DNA of 64,000 nucleotides from Antrihabitans auranticaus (GTDB lineage: Bacteria > Actinomycetota > Actinomycetes > Mycobacteriales > Mycobacteriaceae): the NCBI RefSeq assembly GCF_016481275.1, contig NZ_JAEMNW010000006.1, forward strand, positions 1 through 64,000, read 5' to 3'. The stretch's first letter is position 1. Each line of letters starts with the position of its first letter. The notes beneath the pieces are model-generated. The model saw only the letters and a program-made list of their open reading frames with translations. It had not been told where the DNA came from and ran no database searches. Below are positions 46,935 through 55,494 of the stretch, one piece after another. The position numbers and the translations under genes are program-made.

Positions 46935-47777
46935 GTGCGAACACGAAAGATGTTGCCGGTACTCGGGTCGTTGTTGCTTGCTGCTCTGGTTCCCGGGGTT
47001 GCCACTGGCGCTCCCGGCGGCGCCGAGTATGTCGCTCTCGGCGACTCCGGCGCTGCTACCACCGGAATCCAGAACTTCGATGTCGATGCACCCCTGCTGT
47101 GTGCGCAGTCGACGACGAATACGCCGAAACTGGTTGCGCGGGAACTGGGTTTACAACTCGATGACCGAACCTGCAGCTCCGCGCGGATACCGCACCTCAC
47201 GACTTCGCAGAGCCCGGGCGTGGCACCGCAGTTCGATGGTCTCGGCCCGAACACGAAGGTTGTCACGCTGCACATCGGGGCGAACGACGCGCAGTTCACA
47301 CGCAATATCCTTGCCTGCCATGTCGGTTCGTTGGCCGGGCGCGCGTGTTCGGACAGTCAGGACCCACTGTGGGGCAACGATATTGCCGCGGTGGGACCGG
47401 CCTACGCGACCGCATTGCGGCAGATCCACCAACTCGCCCCGAACGCGACGGTCTTCGTCGACGGTTGGCCGCTCTACGTCCGAGACACCAGTTGTGCTGA
47501 TCTGATCGGGCTCACGCCACGAGACGCCGCCTATATCCAGTCGAAATTCGACGCACTGAACGACGTCGTGTCGCGCGAGGCAGTAGCGCACGACGCTGTC
47601 TACATCGACACCCGTGCCCGATCGACCGGCCACGACATGTGCGCGGCACCAGGGATTCGCTGGTTCGAGCCGTTGGTCGCGGGCCAGACTCTCGTGCCCT
47701 ATCACCCGACTCTCGAAGGGATGCAAGGCGTAGCCGACGTCGTGGTCGCCGCGATGAGAGCTTCCGGAGTGAGTTGA
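46935..47777 (+). CDS. Secreted SGNH/GDSL esterase
   Basis: A 280-residue protein with a signal peptide (about 1-26, cleavage near ATGA-PG). SGNH blocks: YVALGDSG (nucleophile Ser), HIGANDAQ and the C-terminal YHPTLEGMQ (catalytic His). Several Cys suggest disulfides outside the cell. It probably hydrolyses lipid or acyl esters. GTG start; the katG hairpin separates it from katG. Confidence 0.85.
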   Translation: MRTRKMLPVLGSLLLAALVPGVATGAPGGAEYVALGDSGAATTGIQNFDVDAPLLCAQSTTNTPKLVARELGLQLDDRTCSSARIPHLTTSQSPGVAPQFDGLGPNTKVVTLHIGANDAQFTRNILACHVGSLAGRACSDSQDPLWGNDIAAVGPAYATALRQIHQLAPNATVFVDGWPLYVRDTSCADLIGLTPRDAAYIQSKFDALNDVVSREAVAHDAVYIDTRARSTGHDMCAAPGIRWFEPLVAGQTLVPYHPTLEGMQGVADVVVAAMRASGVS

Positions 47778-47865
47778 TCTCGTTCTTGCTCGTTCTCACC
47801 CGCAGAAAGCCGACCAGAGGGGATCGTATTCCTCGAAGGTTCAACTGTCGTGAAGGAGAACTGGC

Positions 47866-49476
47866 ATGACGACTGTTCGCGACGCAACGCTTGATTTGCT
47901 TCGAACCCACGGTCTCACAACGTGGTTCGGCAATCCTGGCTCGTCCGAGCTCAGCCTGCTGGTGGACTTTCCGGCCGATTTTCGGTACATCCTCGGTCTG
48001 CAGGAGATGATCCCGGTAGGCATGGCAGACGCGTACGCGCAGATCACCGGCAAGCCCGCGCTGGTCAACCTGCACACCGCGCCCGGCGTCGGCAATGCGC
48101 AGGGGGCGCTGTACAACGCGTTCGTGAACAAGACGCCGCTCATCGTCACGGCGGGTAACCAGCGGCGCAACATGCAGAACCAGTACTGCCTGCTGACCAA
48201 CTTCGACGCGACGATCGTGCCCAAGCCCTTCGTGAAGTGGTCTGCCGAACCGGCAATTGCGAGCGAGGTGCCGGCCGTTCTCGCGCGCGCAATCCATCTC
48301 GCCACGACGCCGCCGATGGGCCCGGTGTTCGTGTCGATGCCGATGGACGACCTCGACGTCGAACTCGACGAAACGCAGGTGGCCGACATTGCGATTGTCC
48401 GCGACCGAAAGATCACGCACGCAGGCGGATTCGGCGGTGCGATCGCTGCGGACCTCGCCGCGCGACTCGATGCCGCGTCGGCGCCCGCACTTGTCGTCGG
48501 TGGTGACGTCGAACGCTACGGCGCGTGGGACGCGGTGATCGCGTTGGCAGAACGCCTCAACGCGGTTGTCTGGAGCGCGCCGCTGACCGGTCTCACCGGA
48601 TTTCCGGAGAATCACCCGCTGTATCAGGGAATGCTGCCGCCCGGGCGCGGCTGGGTTGCGGCGACTCTGTCAGGGCGCGACCTGGTCGTCGTCCTGGGGG
48701 CACCGGCATTTCGCTACTACCCCCAAATTCCGGGCCCGTACCTGCCGCCCGGCACGTCGCTCGTCCACATCACGAACGATCCTGACGAAGCTGCACGCGC
48801 GCCTATCGGGGAGGCAATTGTCGCCGATATCCGTTGTGCGGCAGAGGCATTGCTCGGTTTGGTTGCGAAGACGCAGCGTCCCGCGCCACCGGCCAGGGCT
48901 GCGGTCGGCGAGGTTACGGCGTCGGCCGTGCCGTTGAGTCCGGAGGCGCTGTGGTCGACGGTTGGGAAGGCTGCGCCGTCCGACACGCTCTGGGTGTCGG
49001 AGGCGGGCAGCAACGAGGGCACGATCGCCACCTGCATCCGCGCTGAGAAACCTTTCTCCCACGTCTCTGCCGCGGGCGGCGGACTCGGGTTCGGGCTGCC
49101 TGCGGCGGTCGGCGCGCAACTCGCCGCACCGGACCGGCCGGTCGTGGCGTTGATGGGTGACGGGTCGATCCAGTACGCCATCACGGCGCTGTGGACCGCG
49201 GTGCACTACAAGATCCCCGTGACGATCGTCGTGGCGTCGAATGCCGAATACGGCGTTCTCAAACAGTTCGGCATGATCGAACAGACTCCGGGCGTCCCCG
49301 GCCTCGATCTACCCGGGCTCGACATCGTGACCATCGCCCGCGGGTACGGCGTCGAGGCGCACGATGTCACCGACACCGACCATCTGAACGAACTGTTGCG
49401 GTCGAGCATCGCCGACCGCAACGGGCCCACCCTCATCAACGTTCGCACCACCCCGGCCAAGGGCTTCGGTATCTGA
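47866..49476 (+). CDS. mdlC: Benzoylformate decarboxylase-like ThDP enzyme
   Basis: A 536-residue ThDP-dependent decarboxylase. S26 (GNPGSS), E47 (LQEM) and H70 (LHTAPG) fall at the same numbers as in Pseudomonas putida benzoylformate decarboxylase, and the cofactor motif starts GDGSIQYAITALW and ends VVASN. The second active-site His (H281 there, in FRYH) is Tyr here, in FRYY (about residue 285), so substrate range or rate may differ. GAAGGAG precedes ATG 47866. No mandelate pathway partners are seen nearby. Confidence 0.85.
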   Translation: MTTVRDATLDLLRTHGLTTWFGNPGSSELSLLVDFPADFRYILGLQEMIPVGMADAYAQITGKPALVNLHTAPGVGNAQGALYNAFVNKTPLIVTAGNQRRNMQNQYCLLTNFDATIVPKPFVKWSAEPAIASEVPAVLARAIHLATTPPMGPVFVSMPMDDLDVELDETQVADIAIVRDRKITHAGGFGGAIAADLAARLDAASAPALVVGGDVERYGAWDAVIALAERLNAVVWSAPLTGLTGFPENHPLYQGMLPPGRGWVAATLSGRDLVVVLGAPAFRYYPQIPGPYLPPGTSLVHITNDPDEAARAPIGEAIVADIRCAAEALLGLVAKTQRPAPPARAAVGEVTASAVPLSPEALWSTVGKAAPSDTLWVSEAGSNEGTIATCIRAEKPFSHVSAAGGGLGFGLPAAVGAQLAAPDRPVVALMGDGSIQYAITALWTAVHYKIPVTIVVASNAEYGVLKQFGMIEQTPGVPGLDLPGLDIVTIARGYGVEAHDVTDTDHLNELLRSSIADRNGPTLINVRTTPAKGFGI

Positions 49477-49485
49477 CCGGCTGCG

Positions 49486-50088
49486 CTACTTTCGCATCAG
49501 GACGCTGAACAACTCGCGCATGTCGGCAGCCGACGGCGTCGGGAGACTGTCGTGGCCGTGCACGAATCCGATTCCAGCAAAGACGAGCACGCCCGCCCGG
49601 GTGCGTGCCTGCTCGGGCGTCAGGTCCAGCTCCAGCAACGACTTCTGAATCACCTCGAAGATCCGCAGGTCGAGCTCGCGCACAGCTTTGGCTACTCGCT
49701 CGTTGGTTCGCGCCCAGTCTCTGACCGTGGACTCCACCGTCCACGCGGATTCGCTCGTCAGCCGTGTGCCCATGACTTCGAGCCGTTCCGCCACGCTCAG
49801 TGATTCGAGTTCGGACAGTCCGCGAACTGCGTCGTTCTGTGTTCCGCACCAGTAGTCGGTAATGGCTTCGAGCAGCTGGTCGACATCGTCGAAGTGCCAG
49901 TAGAAGCTGCCTTTCGTGACGCCGAGTTCTTCACACAGTCGAGGGATGCGAATTGCGCCTACGCCCTCGCGGCGCAGCAGAGCCAGCGCGCCGGCAATCC
50001 AGTCGTCGACTGTGAGGCGCGACTTCGCCGTCTTCTGGGACGTGGCTTTCCTGGACATCCCGGGCATCGTCTCATGAGAACCAACCAT
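49486..50088 (-). CDS. TetR family transcriptional regulator
   Basis: About 200 residues with HTH IPRLCEELGVTKGSFYWHF, a C-terminal domain of common TetR type. ATG 50088 is preferred over a TTG at 50094. It is divergent from the DUF2236 oxygenase gene and the gap holds two matching palindromes, one covering its own start, so it most likely represses itself and that operon. Confidence 0.8.
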   Translation of the reverse strand: MVGSHETMPGMSRKATSQKTAKSRLTVDDWIAGALALLRREGVGAIRIPRLCEELGVTKGSFYWHFDDVDQLLEAITDYWCGTQNDAVRGLSELESLSVAERLEVMGTRLTSESAWTVESTVRDWARTNERVAKAVRELDLRIFEVIQKSLLELDLTPEQARTRAGVLVFAGIGFVHGHDSLPTPSAADMRELFSVLMRK

Positions 50089-50122
50089 ACTCAAGAGTAC
50101 CGAATATCCGTACTATCAAGTA
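50088..50122. promoter_or_regulatory. Two TACT-N4-AGTA operators
   Basis: TACTCAAGAGTA (50088-50099, arms TACTC/GAGTA) and TACTATCAAGTA (50111-50122) share the TACT-N4-AGTA pattern with centres 23 bp apart, between the divergent TetR and oxygenase genes. Confidence 0.6.
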
Positions 50123-50153
50123 TGGTCACTTGAAATAGATTGGAAGGGGCACG

Positions 50154-51401
50154 ATGGCTGCCAACACCTGCCCGACTGCATTTCGCTATTGGGACTCGCT
50201 GGAAACGTCACGGGTGCAGCGCTTGCAGAGAGTGGTGCGTCGCTTGACGGGAGGCGAACTGTTCCCGACCGAGAAGCAGGCGACCGACTTCTGCAGCGAC
50301 CTCTTTGCCGGCGATCCCGTCGCCGAGCGCTTTGTCGCAGACGTCTTGCATGGCGACATCGGCCCCAAGGCCGGGCGCAAGATGCTCGATACCGCGCTTG
50401 CGAACGGAATCGACAGTCTCGACGACGTTCCGGCTGCGATGAGCGAGTTGTTCGACGAGTTCGAAACCGTGCCGGACTGGGTCCAGCCCGAACTGGTCGA
50501 ACAGGGTGCTGCAATCTGGCGACGATGGGGCACAATGCTTTTCAGCTTCGCAGGTGCCGAGACGCTGGAGATCTACACCGAGGCTGCAGTCGCAACTCCG
50601 CTGTCGCTGGCCGGTGGCTATGCCGGTGACAACGCGCTGCGCCGCTTCCTCGAAACATGCCGGTTCTGGATGGACGTATCCGAGCCTGGTGCGCTTCTGA
50701 CGCCCGGCTCGAAGGGTCGCGCGACCGCGTTGAAGGTGCGCGTGATGCATGTGTCGGTGCGGTCACGGGTCGCAAACCACCCTGAGTGGGACACGGAGAA
50801 GTGGGGATTGCCGATCAGTCAGGGCTACATGCTGCTGACGTTGCTCGCTGGAAGCGTCACGCCGGGTCTTGCCCTGTGGTCACTCGGATATCACACGACA
50901 CCATCGGAAATCAGGGCGCTGCTGCATTTCCAGAAGTACATGGGTCACCTACTGGGTGTGCGGGTGACCTGGTATCCGGAGACGATCGCCGACTCGGCGC
51001 GGTTGCTCGCGATGACCGCGGCCTCGCGTTCCTACGACGCCGGTGTGCACGGCGCCGAACTCATCGAGTCCTACCCTGCCGCTTTCGCACCGAGGGATGG
51101 CCATCGTGGTCTCGTTCGACTGCGTGAGGCCTACAACTTCCGGATCAACTCGGTCTATTCGGCAATGTTCATGGCGCCGGGAACGCGCCGGAACTACACG
51201 ATGCCCAAAGCCTTTCCGTGGGTGCTCATTCCACTCGCCAGGTTTCCCGTGATCACCGCGACCGAACTGACGCGCCGCTTCGTGCCGGCATTCGCCAGAG
51301 TGCACGAGAAGGTCATGCTCTGGCACCGCGAGAACTGGTACGAAGCCCAGATGAGCGGTCGCAAAGCCGCATTCGATGCCAGTGGCGCATTGCGACGCTG
51401 A
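50154..51401 (+). CDS. DUF2236/MpaB-like haem oxygenase-family protein
   Basis: A 415-residue protein of the oxygenase MpaB/latex-clearing-protein group. The region KVRVMHVSVRSR with H199 corresponds to the axial haem His of Lcp; the core otherwise is alpha-helical. Family members use b-type haem; those characterised cut rubber or modify mycophenolic acid precursors. No Tat signal is visible, so this is probably not a secreted rubber oxygenase. It starts an operon with an AttH-like protein. Confidence 0.7.
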   Translation: MAANTCPTAFRYWDSLETSRVQRLQRVVRRLTGGELFPTEKQATDFCSDLFAGDPVAERFVADVLHGDIGPKAGRKMLDTALANGIDSLDDVPAAMSELFDEFETVPDWVQPELVEQGAAIWRRWGTMLFSFAGAETLEIYTEAAVATPLSLAGGYAGDNALRRFLETCRFWMDVSEPGALLTPGSKGRATALKVRVMHVSVRSRVANHPEWDTEKWGLPISQGYMLLTLLAGSVTPGLALWSLGYHTTPSEIRALLHFQKYMGHLLGVRVTWYPETIADSARLLAMTAASRSYDAGVHGAELIESYPAAFAPRDGHRGLVRLREAYNFRINSVYSAMFMAPGTRRNYTMPKAFPWVLIPLARFPVITATELTRRFVPAFARVHEKVMLWHRENWYEAQMSGRKAAFDASGALRR

Positions 51402-51424
51402 GAACCAGCAGAACGGAGAACGAA

Positions 51425-52486
51425 ATGACCGCACCGAACATCGTCGAAGCATGGAACGGGCCCGGGCGTCGAGACGGCGAAATCACTACGGTTGCGCCCT
51501 ACGACAACGCGCTGCACCCGTCCACCAAGCTGAGTGCATTCGAGCACTGGTACTTCGATGCACACCTCGACTCCGGGCACGTCGTGATCGGCTTTCTCGT
51601 GAAGCGCCGACCGGAGGATCCGCCCATCTCCCGTCCCTGGGTAGAGCTGATCGTCTATTCGCCCGACGGCACGAGGCGTCAGGTCAGCAAGAAGTACTCG
51701 CGCTCGGCCGCGTCGTTCTCAACCGAGCAATGCGATGTGCGAATCGGCGAAAACCGTGCTTACGCAGAGCTATCCGGTGACCTTCCGGTTCATCACGTGC
51801 ATCTCGCAGAGGACGACCTCGTCTTCGATCTGCGGTTCGAGAACGAGACACCGAGCTGGATGCCAGGAAAGGGCGAGACTCACTTCGGCGCGAAGGATTC
51901 CTTCGGTTGGGCGGTCGGCGCGCCGCGAGCGCGGGTGACGGGCACCGTACGAATCGGTGATCGGACCTTCGACGGCAGCGGACGTGGTTACGCCGACCAC
52001 AACTGGGGCGTCGGCGACATGAAGCGGGTCATCGATCGGTGGCACTGGGGACGGCTCTATGTGGATGACTACTCGTTGCTCTACGCGACCGTACTGACGC
52101 AGCAACGGTTCGGCGCACACGAAATCCGGCCGCTCATGTTGGCGCGCGGCGGCGAAATCGTGCTCAGCACAGGCGAAGTCGAATTCTCGGAAGGGCCGAG
52201 CGTATACGACGCCACGGCCAACCGCAGCTATCCGACGTGGATCCGGCTGCAGGTCGAGGGGGTGGTCGACCTTCGGCTCACGGTGCAGGACGTCATTCAC
52301 GCACACGATTTTGTCGACGATGTTCCGGTGCTTCGCAGTTCCCTGCTCAAGCCCGTCGCATACAAGTTGATCGGGCATCCCGGTTACTTCAGGTTCAATT
52401 CCGCGTTCGAGCTCACTATCACTACCGAACAAGGCAGTGAAACACGAAGCGGGACAACGTTGCACGAGCTTGTGGCGCTGAAGTAG
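51425..52486 (+). CDS. AttH/CrtC-like lipocalin-fold protein
   Basis: A 353-residue protein resembling the AttH/hydroxyneurosporene synthase (CrtC) domain: HWYFDAHLDSGHVVIGFL at the start and GRGYADHNWGVGDM in the middle are the usual marks. CrtC relatives hydrate isoprenoid double bonds. Paired with the DUF2236 oxygenase 23 bp upstream, an isoprenoid or steroid-type lipid substrate is plausible (inference). ATG 51425 has GGAG upstream. Confidence 0.65.
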   Translation: MTAPNIVEAWNGPGRRDGEITTVAPYDNALHPSTKLSAFEHWYFDAHLDSGHVVIGFLVKRRPEDPPISRPWVELIVYSPDGTRRQVSKKYSRSAASFSTEQCDVRIGENRAYAELSGDLPVHHVHLAEDDLVFDLRFENETPSWMPGKGETHFGAKDSFGWAVGAPRARVTGTVRIGDRTFDGSGRGYADHNWGVGDMKRVIDRWHWGRLYVDDYSLLYATVLTQQRFGAHEIRPLMLARGGEIVLSTGEVEFSEGPSVYDATANRSYPTWIRLQVEGVVDLRLTVQDVIHAHDFVDDVPVLRSSLLKPVAYKLIGHPGYFRFNSAFELTITTEQGSETRSGTTLHELVALK

Positions 52487-52503
52487 GTAAACGCAACTAT
52501 ATT

Positions 52504-53475
52504 GTGGCGATGCACGAGTTCCTGGAGCGGATAGGGCTCGAGCTGCCCATTGTCCAGGCAGGCATGGGCGGGGGCATAGCCGGATCGGCGCTCGCGACGG
52601 CGGTCTCCGCGGCAGGTGGTCTCGGCACCTTGGGGACGGCGGGTCCTTCGAGGATGGCCGCCTGGCTGGCCGAGGTCAGGCAAGCTACCGACAAACCGAT
52701 CGCCATGAATTTACTTTTGCCGTTCGCGCGTGCGGCGCACTGGAAGGTTGCGGCACAGGCGGACGTAGTCGTGACGTTCTGGGGTCGGCCGCAACGATTT
52801 TCGACAGGGGTCTGGATCCATCAGGTGGGCACCGTTGCCGAATCGCGTGCAGCCTTCGACGCCGGCGCGGACGCGGTGATCGTGCAGGGCGTCGAGGCGG
52901 GCGGGCATGTGCGGGGAACGGTGCCGGCACTGGAACTGCTCGAACAGACGCGCGCTGCGCTGCCTGCCGGATATCCGATCTTGCTGGCGGGTGGAATTGC
53001 CGACGCAAACGACGTCGAAGGTGCGTTGGCGGCCGGTGCTGCCGCGGTGGTTGCCGGGACCCGTTTCGTCATGTCGGATGAGAGTGGAGCGGCTCCGGAG
53101 TACAAGGTCCGCCTGGCAAACGGCAGTGAGACGGTTCTGACGGAACTTTTCGGAGTCGGTTGGCCGGGCGCGCATCGCGTCCTCCGAAACGGCGCGACCG
53201 AACGCTGGCTGCGACACGACCAGCGCGGTCCTGCCGTTGTACGCGGGATCAATCGGTTGACCGCGCCTGCCCTTGCAAGGGTGCCGGAAGCATTGCAGCA
53301 GTGGACATCCCGGCACCAACTAGTGGCGTTGCCATTCTTCGCGCCCGTCCCCCCGACCGGATCGATGAACGGCCGTATCCTCGAGACTGCGCCGCTGTAC
53401 GCCGGCGAGACGGTCGCACGCATCACTGATATCGCACCTGCTGCTTCGATCGTTCGTTCCCTCACCCCGGGGTGA
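52504..53475 (+). CDS. Nitronate monooxygenase (FMN-dependent)
   Basis: A 323-residue TIM-barrel flavoprotein. The N-terminal LPIVQAGMGGGIAGSALA, the His motif VQGVEAGGHVRG and the phosphate loop LAGGIADANDVEGALAAGAAAVVAGTRF (split here for length: LAGGIADAND and GAAAVVAGTRF) match class I NMO, which oxidises toxic nitronates. It could instead be an enoyl reductase-like FMN enzyme. GTG 52504 or ATG 52510 starts it, 17 bp after the AttH-like gene. Confidence 0.78.
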   Translation: MAMHEFLERIGLELPIVQAGMGGGIAGSALATAVSAAGGLGTLGTAGPSRMAAWLAEVRQATDKPIAMNLLLPFARAAHWKVAAQADVVVTFWGRPQRFSTGVWIHQVGTVAESRAAFDAGADAVIVQGVEAGGHVRGTVPALELLEQTRAALPAGYPILLAGGIADANDVEGALAAGAAAVVAGTRFVMSDESGAAPEYKVRLANGSETVLTELFGVGWPGAHRVLRNGATERWLRHDQRGPAVVRGINRLTAPALARVPEALQQWTSRHQLVALPFFAPVPPTGSMNGRILETAPLYAGETVARITDIAPAASIVRSLTPG

Positions 53476-53519
53476 CTAGGGGCACGTTCGGCTGCTGATG
53501 GAGGGTCCACCGTCGGTTC

Positions 53520-54074
53520 TTAGTCTGTGACGTCGCGGATCTTGGCGTAGTGGCGCGCAGCGCGGGCTCGATTTCCGCAGCCGTCCGAGCACCACTCTCT
53601 GCGCGGCCGGTCTTTGACGAAAAAGAGCACGCACCCCGGTCCGCCGCAGGCCCGCAGTTGGTCGCGCATCGGTCCACCGAACAGTTCCACAGCCGCGGCT
53701 GCGATCTCGGCGAGCGAAGCCACGGTAGGGCGGGCGTTGGTGCGCGAGACTGCGCGGAGTTCATGAAGCTCGCGCCATCGCGGGGTGGCGGCGACGAATC
53801 CGTTGAGGGCGCCGACGGCGTCGCTACTTGGTTTGCCGCCGTTGACGATTGCTGTCGAAATGGCCCTGATCGTCGTTCGAAGTTCCCGAGCGGCGGTCAG
53901 ATCTCCTGTGGTGATGCCGTCTGCGTCGAGGTGCTTCTCGAGTAGCCAGGTTTCCAGATGCTCGCAGGTCTCGAGACCGTCCTGTGGCCGGCCGCGCACG
54001 GCGTAGGTCGTGTTGGCCAGTTCGATGGGCAAGGGTTCGCCCAGCAGTGGAGCCCCGCCCAAGTACTCAGCCAT
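53520..54074 (-). CDS. CGNR zinc-finger (ABATE domain) regulator
   Basis: A 184-residue protein with an N-terminal ABATE (DUF1470) domain and a C-terminal CGNR zinc finger: RACGGPGCVLFF then REWCSDGCGNRARAARHY. These are thought to be transcription factors. It is divergent from the VOC gene, with an ordered set of TCTAATG sites between them. Confidence 0.85.
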   Translation of the reverse strand: MAEYLGGAPLLGEPLPIELANTTYAVRGRPQDGLETCEHLETWLLEKHLDADGITTGDLTAARELRTTIRAISTAIVNGGKPSSDAVGALNGFVAATPRWRELHELRAVSRTNARPTVASLAEIAAAAVELFGGPMRDQLRACGGPGCVLFFVKDRPRREWCSDGCGNRARAARHYAKIRDVTD

Positions 54075-54077
54075 GGT

Positions 54078-54155
54078 TCTAATGGTAACTCGCCATTGAC
54101 AGCATTAGATCGCCGCGCTACGTTTCTAATGGATCGCCCCATTGGAATCGTTAGA
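54078..54155. promoter_or_regulatory. Operator array, four TCTAATG half-sites
   Basis: TCTAATG at 54078-54084 pairs with CATTAGA at 54103-54109 (outer span 32 bp). TCTAATG at 54125-54131 pairs with CGTTAGA at 54149-54155 (span 31 bp); the second pair extends to 8-bp perfect arms GTTTCTAA/TTAGAAAC (54122-54158). Confidence 0.65.
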
Positions 54156-54166
54156 AACGAGAGCAG

Positions 54167-54613
54167 ATGAACGCCTTCGAACCTGGTCATGTCGGACTCA
54201 ATGTCACCGACCTCGCCCGCTCGACTGCCTTCTACCGCAAAGTATTCGGGTTCGACGTGCTCGGTGAACACGCCGAAGGTGACCGGCGGTTCGCGTTCCT
54301 CGGACTTGGGGGCACCCTGATGGTGACGTTGTGGCAGCAAAGCTCCGGCACGTTCGAGACCGGCCGGCCCGGCCTGCATCACTTGGCGTTTCAGGTCTCC
54401 GACATCGATGCGGTCCGCCGCGCCGAGGCAATCGTGCGCGACCTGGGCGCAAAGCTGTTTCACGACGGCGTCGTCCCGCACGGCGAAGGTGCGTCGTCAG
54501 GTGGCATCTTCTTCAGCGACCCGGACGGGGTCCGTCTCGAGATCTATGCGCCCGTGGGTGCAGACGTTGCGTCCGCCCCCACAGCAGGCGCACCGACCTG
54601 CGGCTTCTTCTGA
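54167..54613 (+). CDS. VOC (glyoxalase/dioxygenase) family protein
   Basis: A 148-residue single-domain VOC protein. HVGLNVTDLARSTAFYRKVFGF opens it (cited for its His), HHLAFQVSDIDAV and the terminal VRLEIYAP (Glu) supply the metal ligands. Substrate unknown; the C-terminal APTCGFF tail is unusual. Controlled probably by the divergent CGNR protein. Its stop overlaps the next start (TGATG). Confidence 0.8.
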   Translation: MNAFEPGHVGLNVTDLARSTAFYRKVFGFDVLGEHAEGDRRFAFLGLGGTLMVTLWQQSSGTFETGRPGLHHLAFQVSDIDAVRRAEAIVRDLGAKLFHDGVVPHGEGASSGGIFFSDPDGVRLEIYAPVGADVASAPTAGAPTCGFF

Positions 54614-55494
54614 TGGAGCATCCCGGCGAACTGGCCGTTCAAGCGCGCACGGGCGTGCGCATCTCGCCATGGGGTTCCGCTCGGATGGACGGCGAGATCC
54701 CGCCCGTCGCGGCGGACTTTCTCGCGCAGCAAACGATGGTCGTGCTGGGCGCCGCCGCGCGCGACGGGTCCATGTGGGCGAGCTTGCTTGCCGGACCGGC
54801 GGGTTTCGTGACTGCCATCGACGACCGCACGGTGGCCATAGATCGACTGCCCGCCGAGACCGATCCGCTCGCCGGGCTGTTCGACAGCGAACACGACATC
54901 GGGATGATTGCGATCGACCTTGCCACACGGCGGCGGATGCGAATCAACGGCCTCGCGCACCGCTCGGACGATCGGTTGATCGTGCGCACCGAGCAGGTAT
55001 ATGCGAACTGTCCCAAGTACATTCAAATCCGCGAGCCCGCTGTGGAATTGCATGGCACGAGGCAGGCGCACCACGGCCCTGCCCTTACGAGCGTGCAACG
55101 CGAACTGATCGCAGCAGCGGATACGTTCTTCATCGCAACGCACGCCGACGGTGCCGGAGCCGACGTATCCCATCGGGGCGGTAACCCAGGATTCGTCTCT
55201 GTCGAAGGAGAGCGGCGTCTCTCGTGGCCGGACTATTCCGGCAATCTGATGTACATGACCCTCGGAAACCTCGAACTGGATCCGCACTGCGGGTTGCTCT
55301 TCGTCGACTGGGGCAATGGCTCCGCGCTGCATCTCACGGGCCGGGCATATGTCGACTGGGAACCCGATCGTGCAGCGAATGTGCCTGGGGCACAACGCAT
55401 GGTCGACTTCGATGTGGAACAGGTATGGCAGGTCGACGGCGCTGTGCCCTGGCGTTGGGCGCTGCGCGACTACTCGCGATTCAACCCGTCTTAG
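54613..55494 (+). CDS. Pyridoxamine 5'-phosphate oxidase-family flavoprotein
   Basis: A 293-residue split-barrel protein of the PNPOx-like group. FLAQQTMVVLGAAARDGSMWASLL and later CPKYIQIRE and LSWPDYSGNLMYMTLGNL are the family marks of the longer FMN/F420-binding form. Its reaction is unknown. It is co-translated with the VOC gene, and overlaps the lipase stop on the other strand by 4 bp. Confidence 0.75.
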   Translation: MEHPGELAVQARTGVRISPWGSARMDGEIPPVAADFLAQQTMVVLGAAARDGSMWASLLAGPAGFVTAIDDRTVAIDRLPAETDPLAGLFDSEHDIGMIAIDLATRRRMRINGLAHRSDDRLIVRTEQVYANCPKYIQIREPAVELHGTRQAHHGPALTSVQRELIAAADTFFIATHADGAGADVSHRGGNPGFVSVEGERRLSWPDYSGNLMYMTLGNLELDPHCGLLFVDWGNGSALHLTGRAYVDWEPDRAANVPGAQRMVDFDVEQVWQVDGAVPWRWALRDYSRFNPS

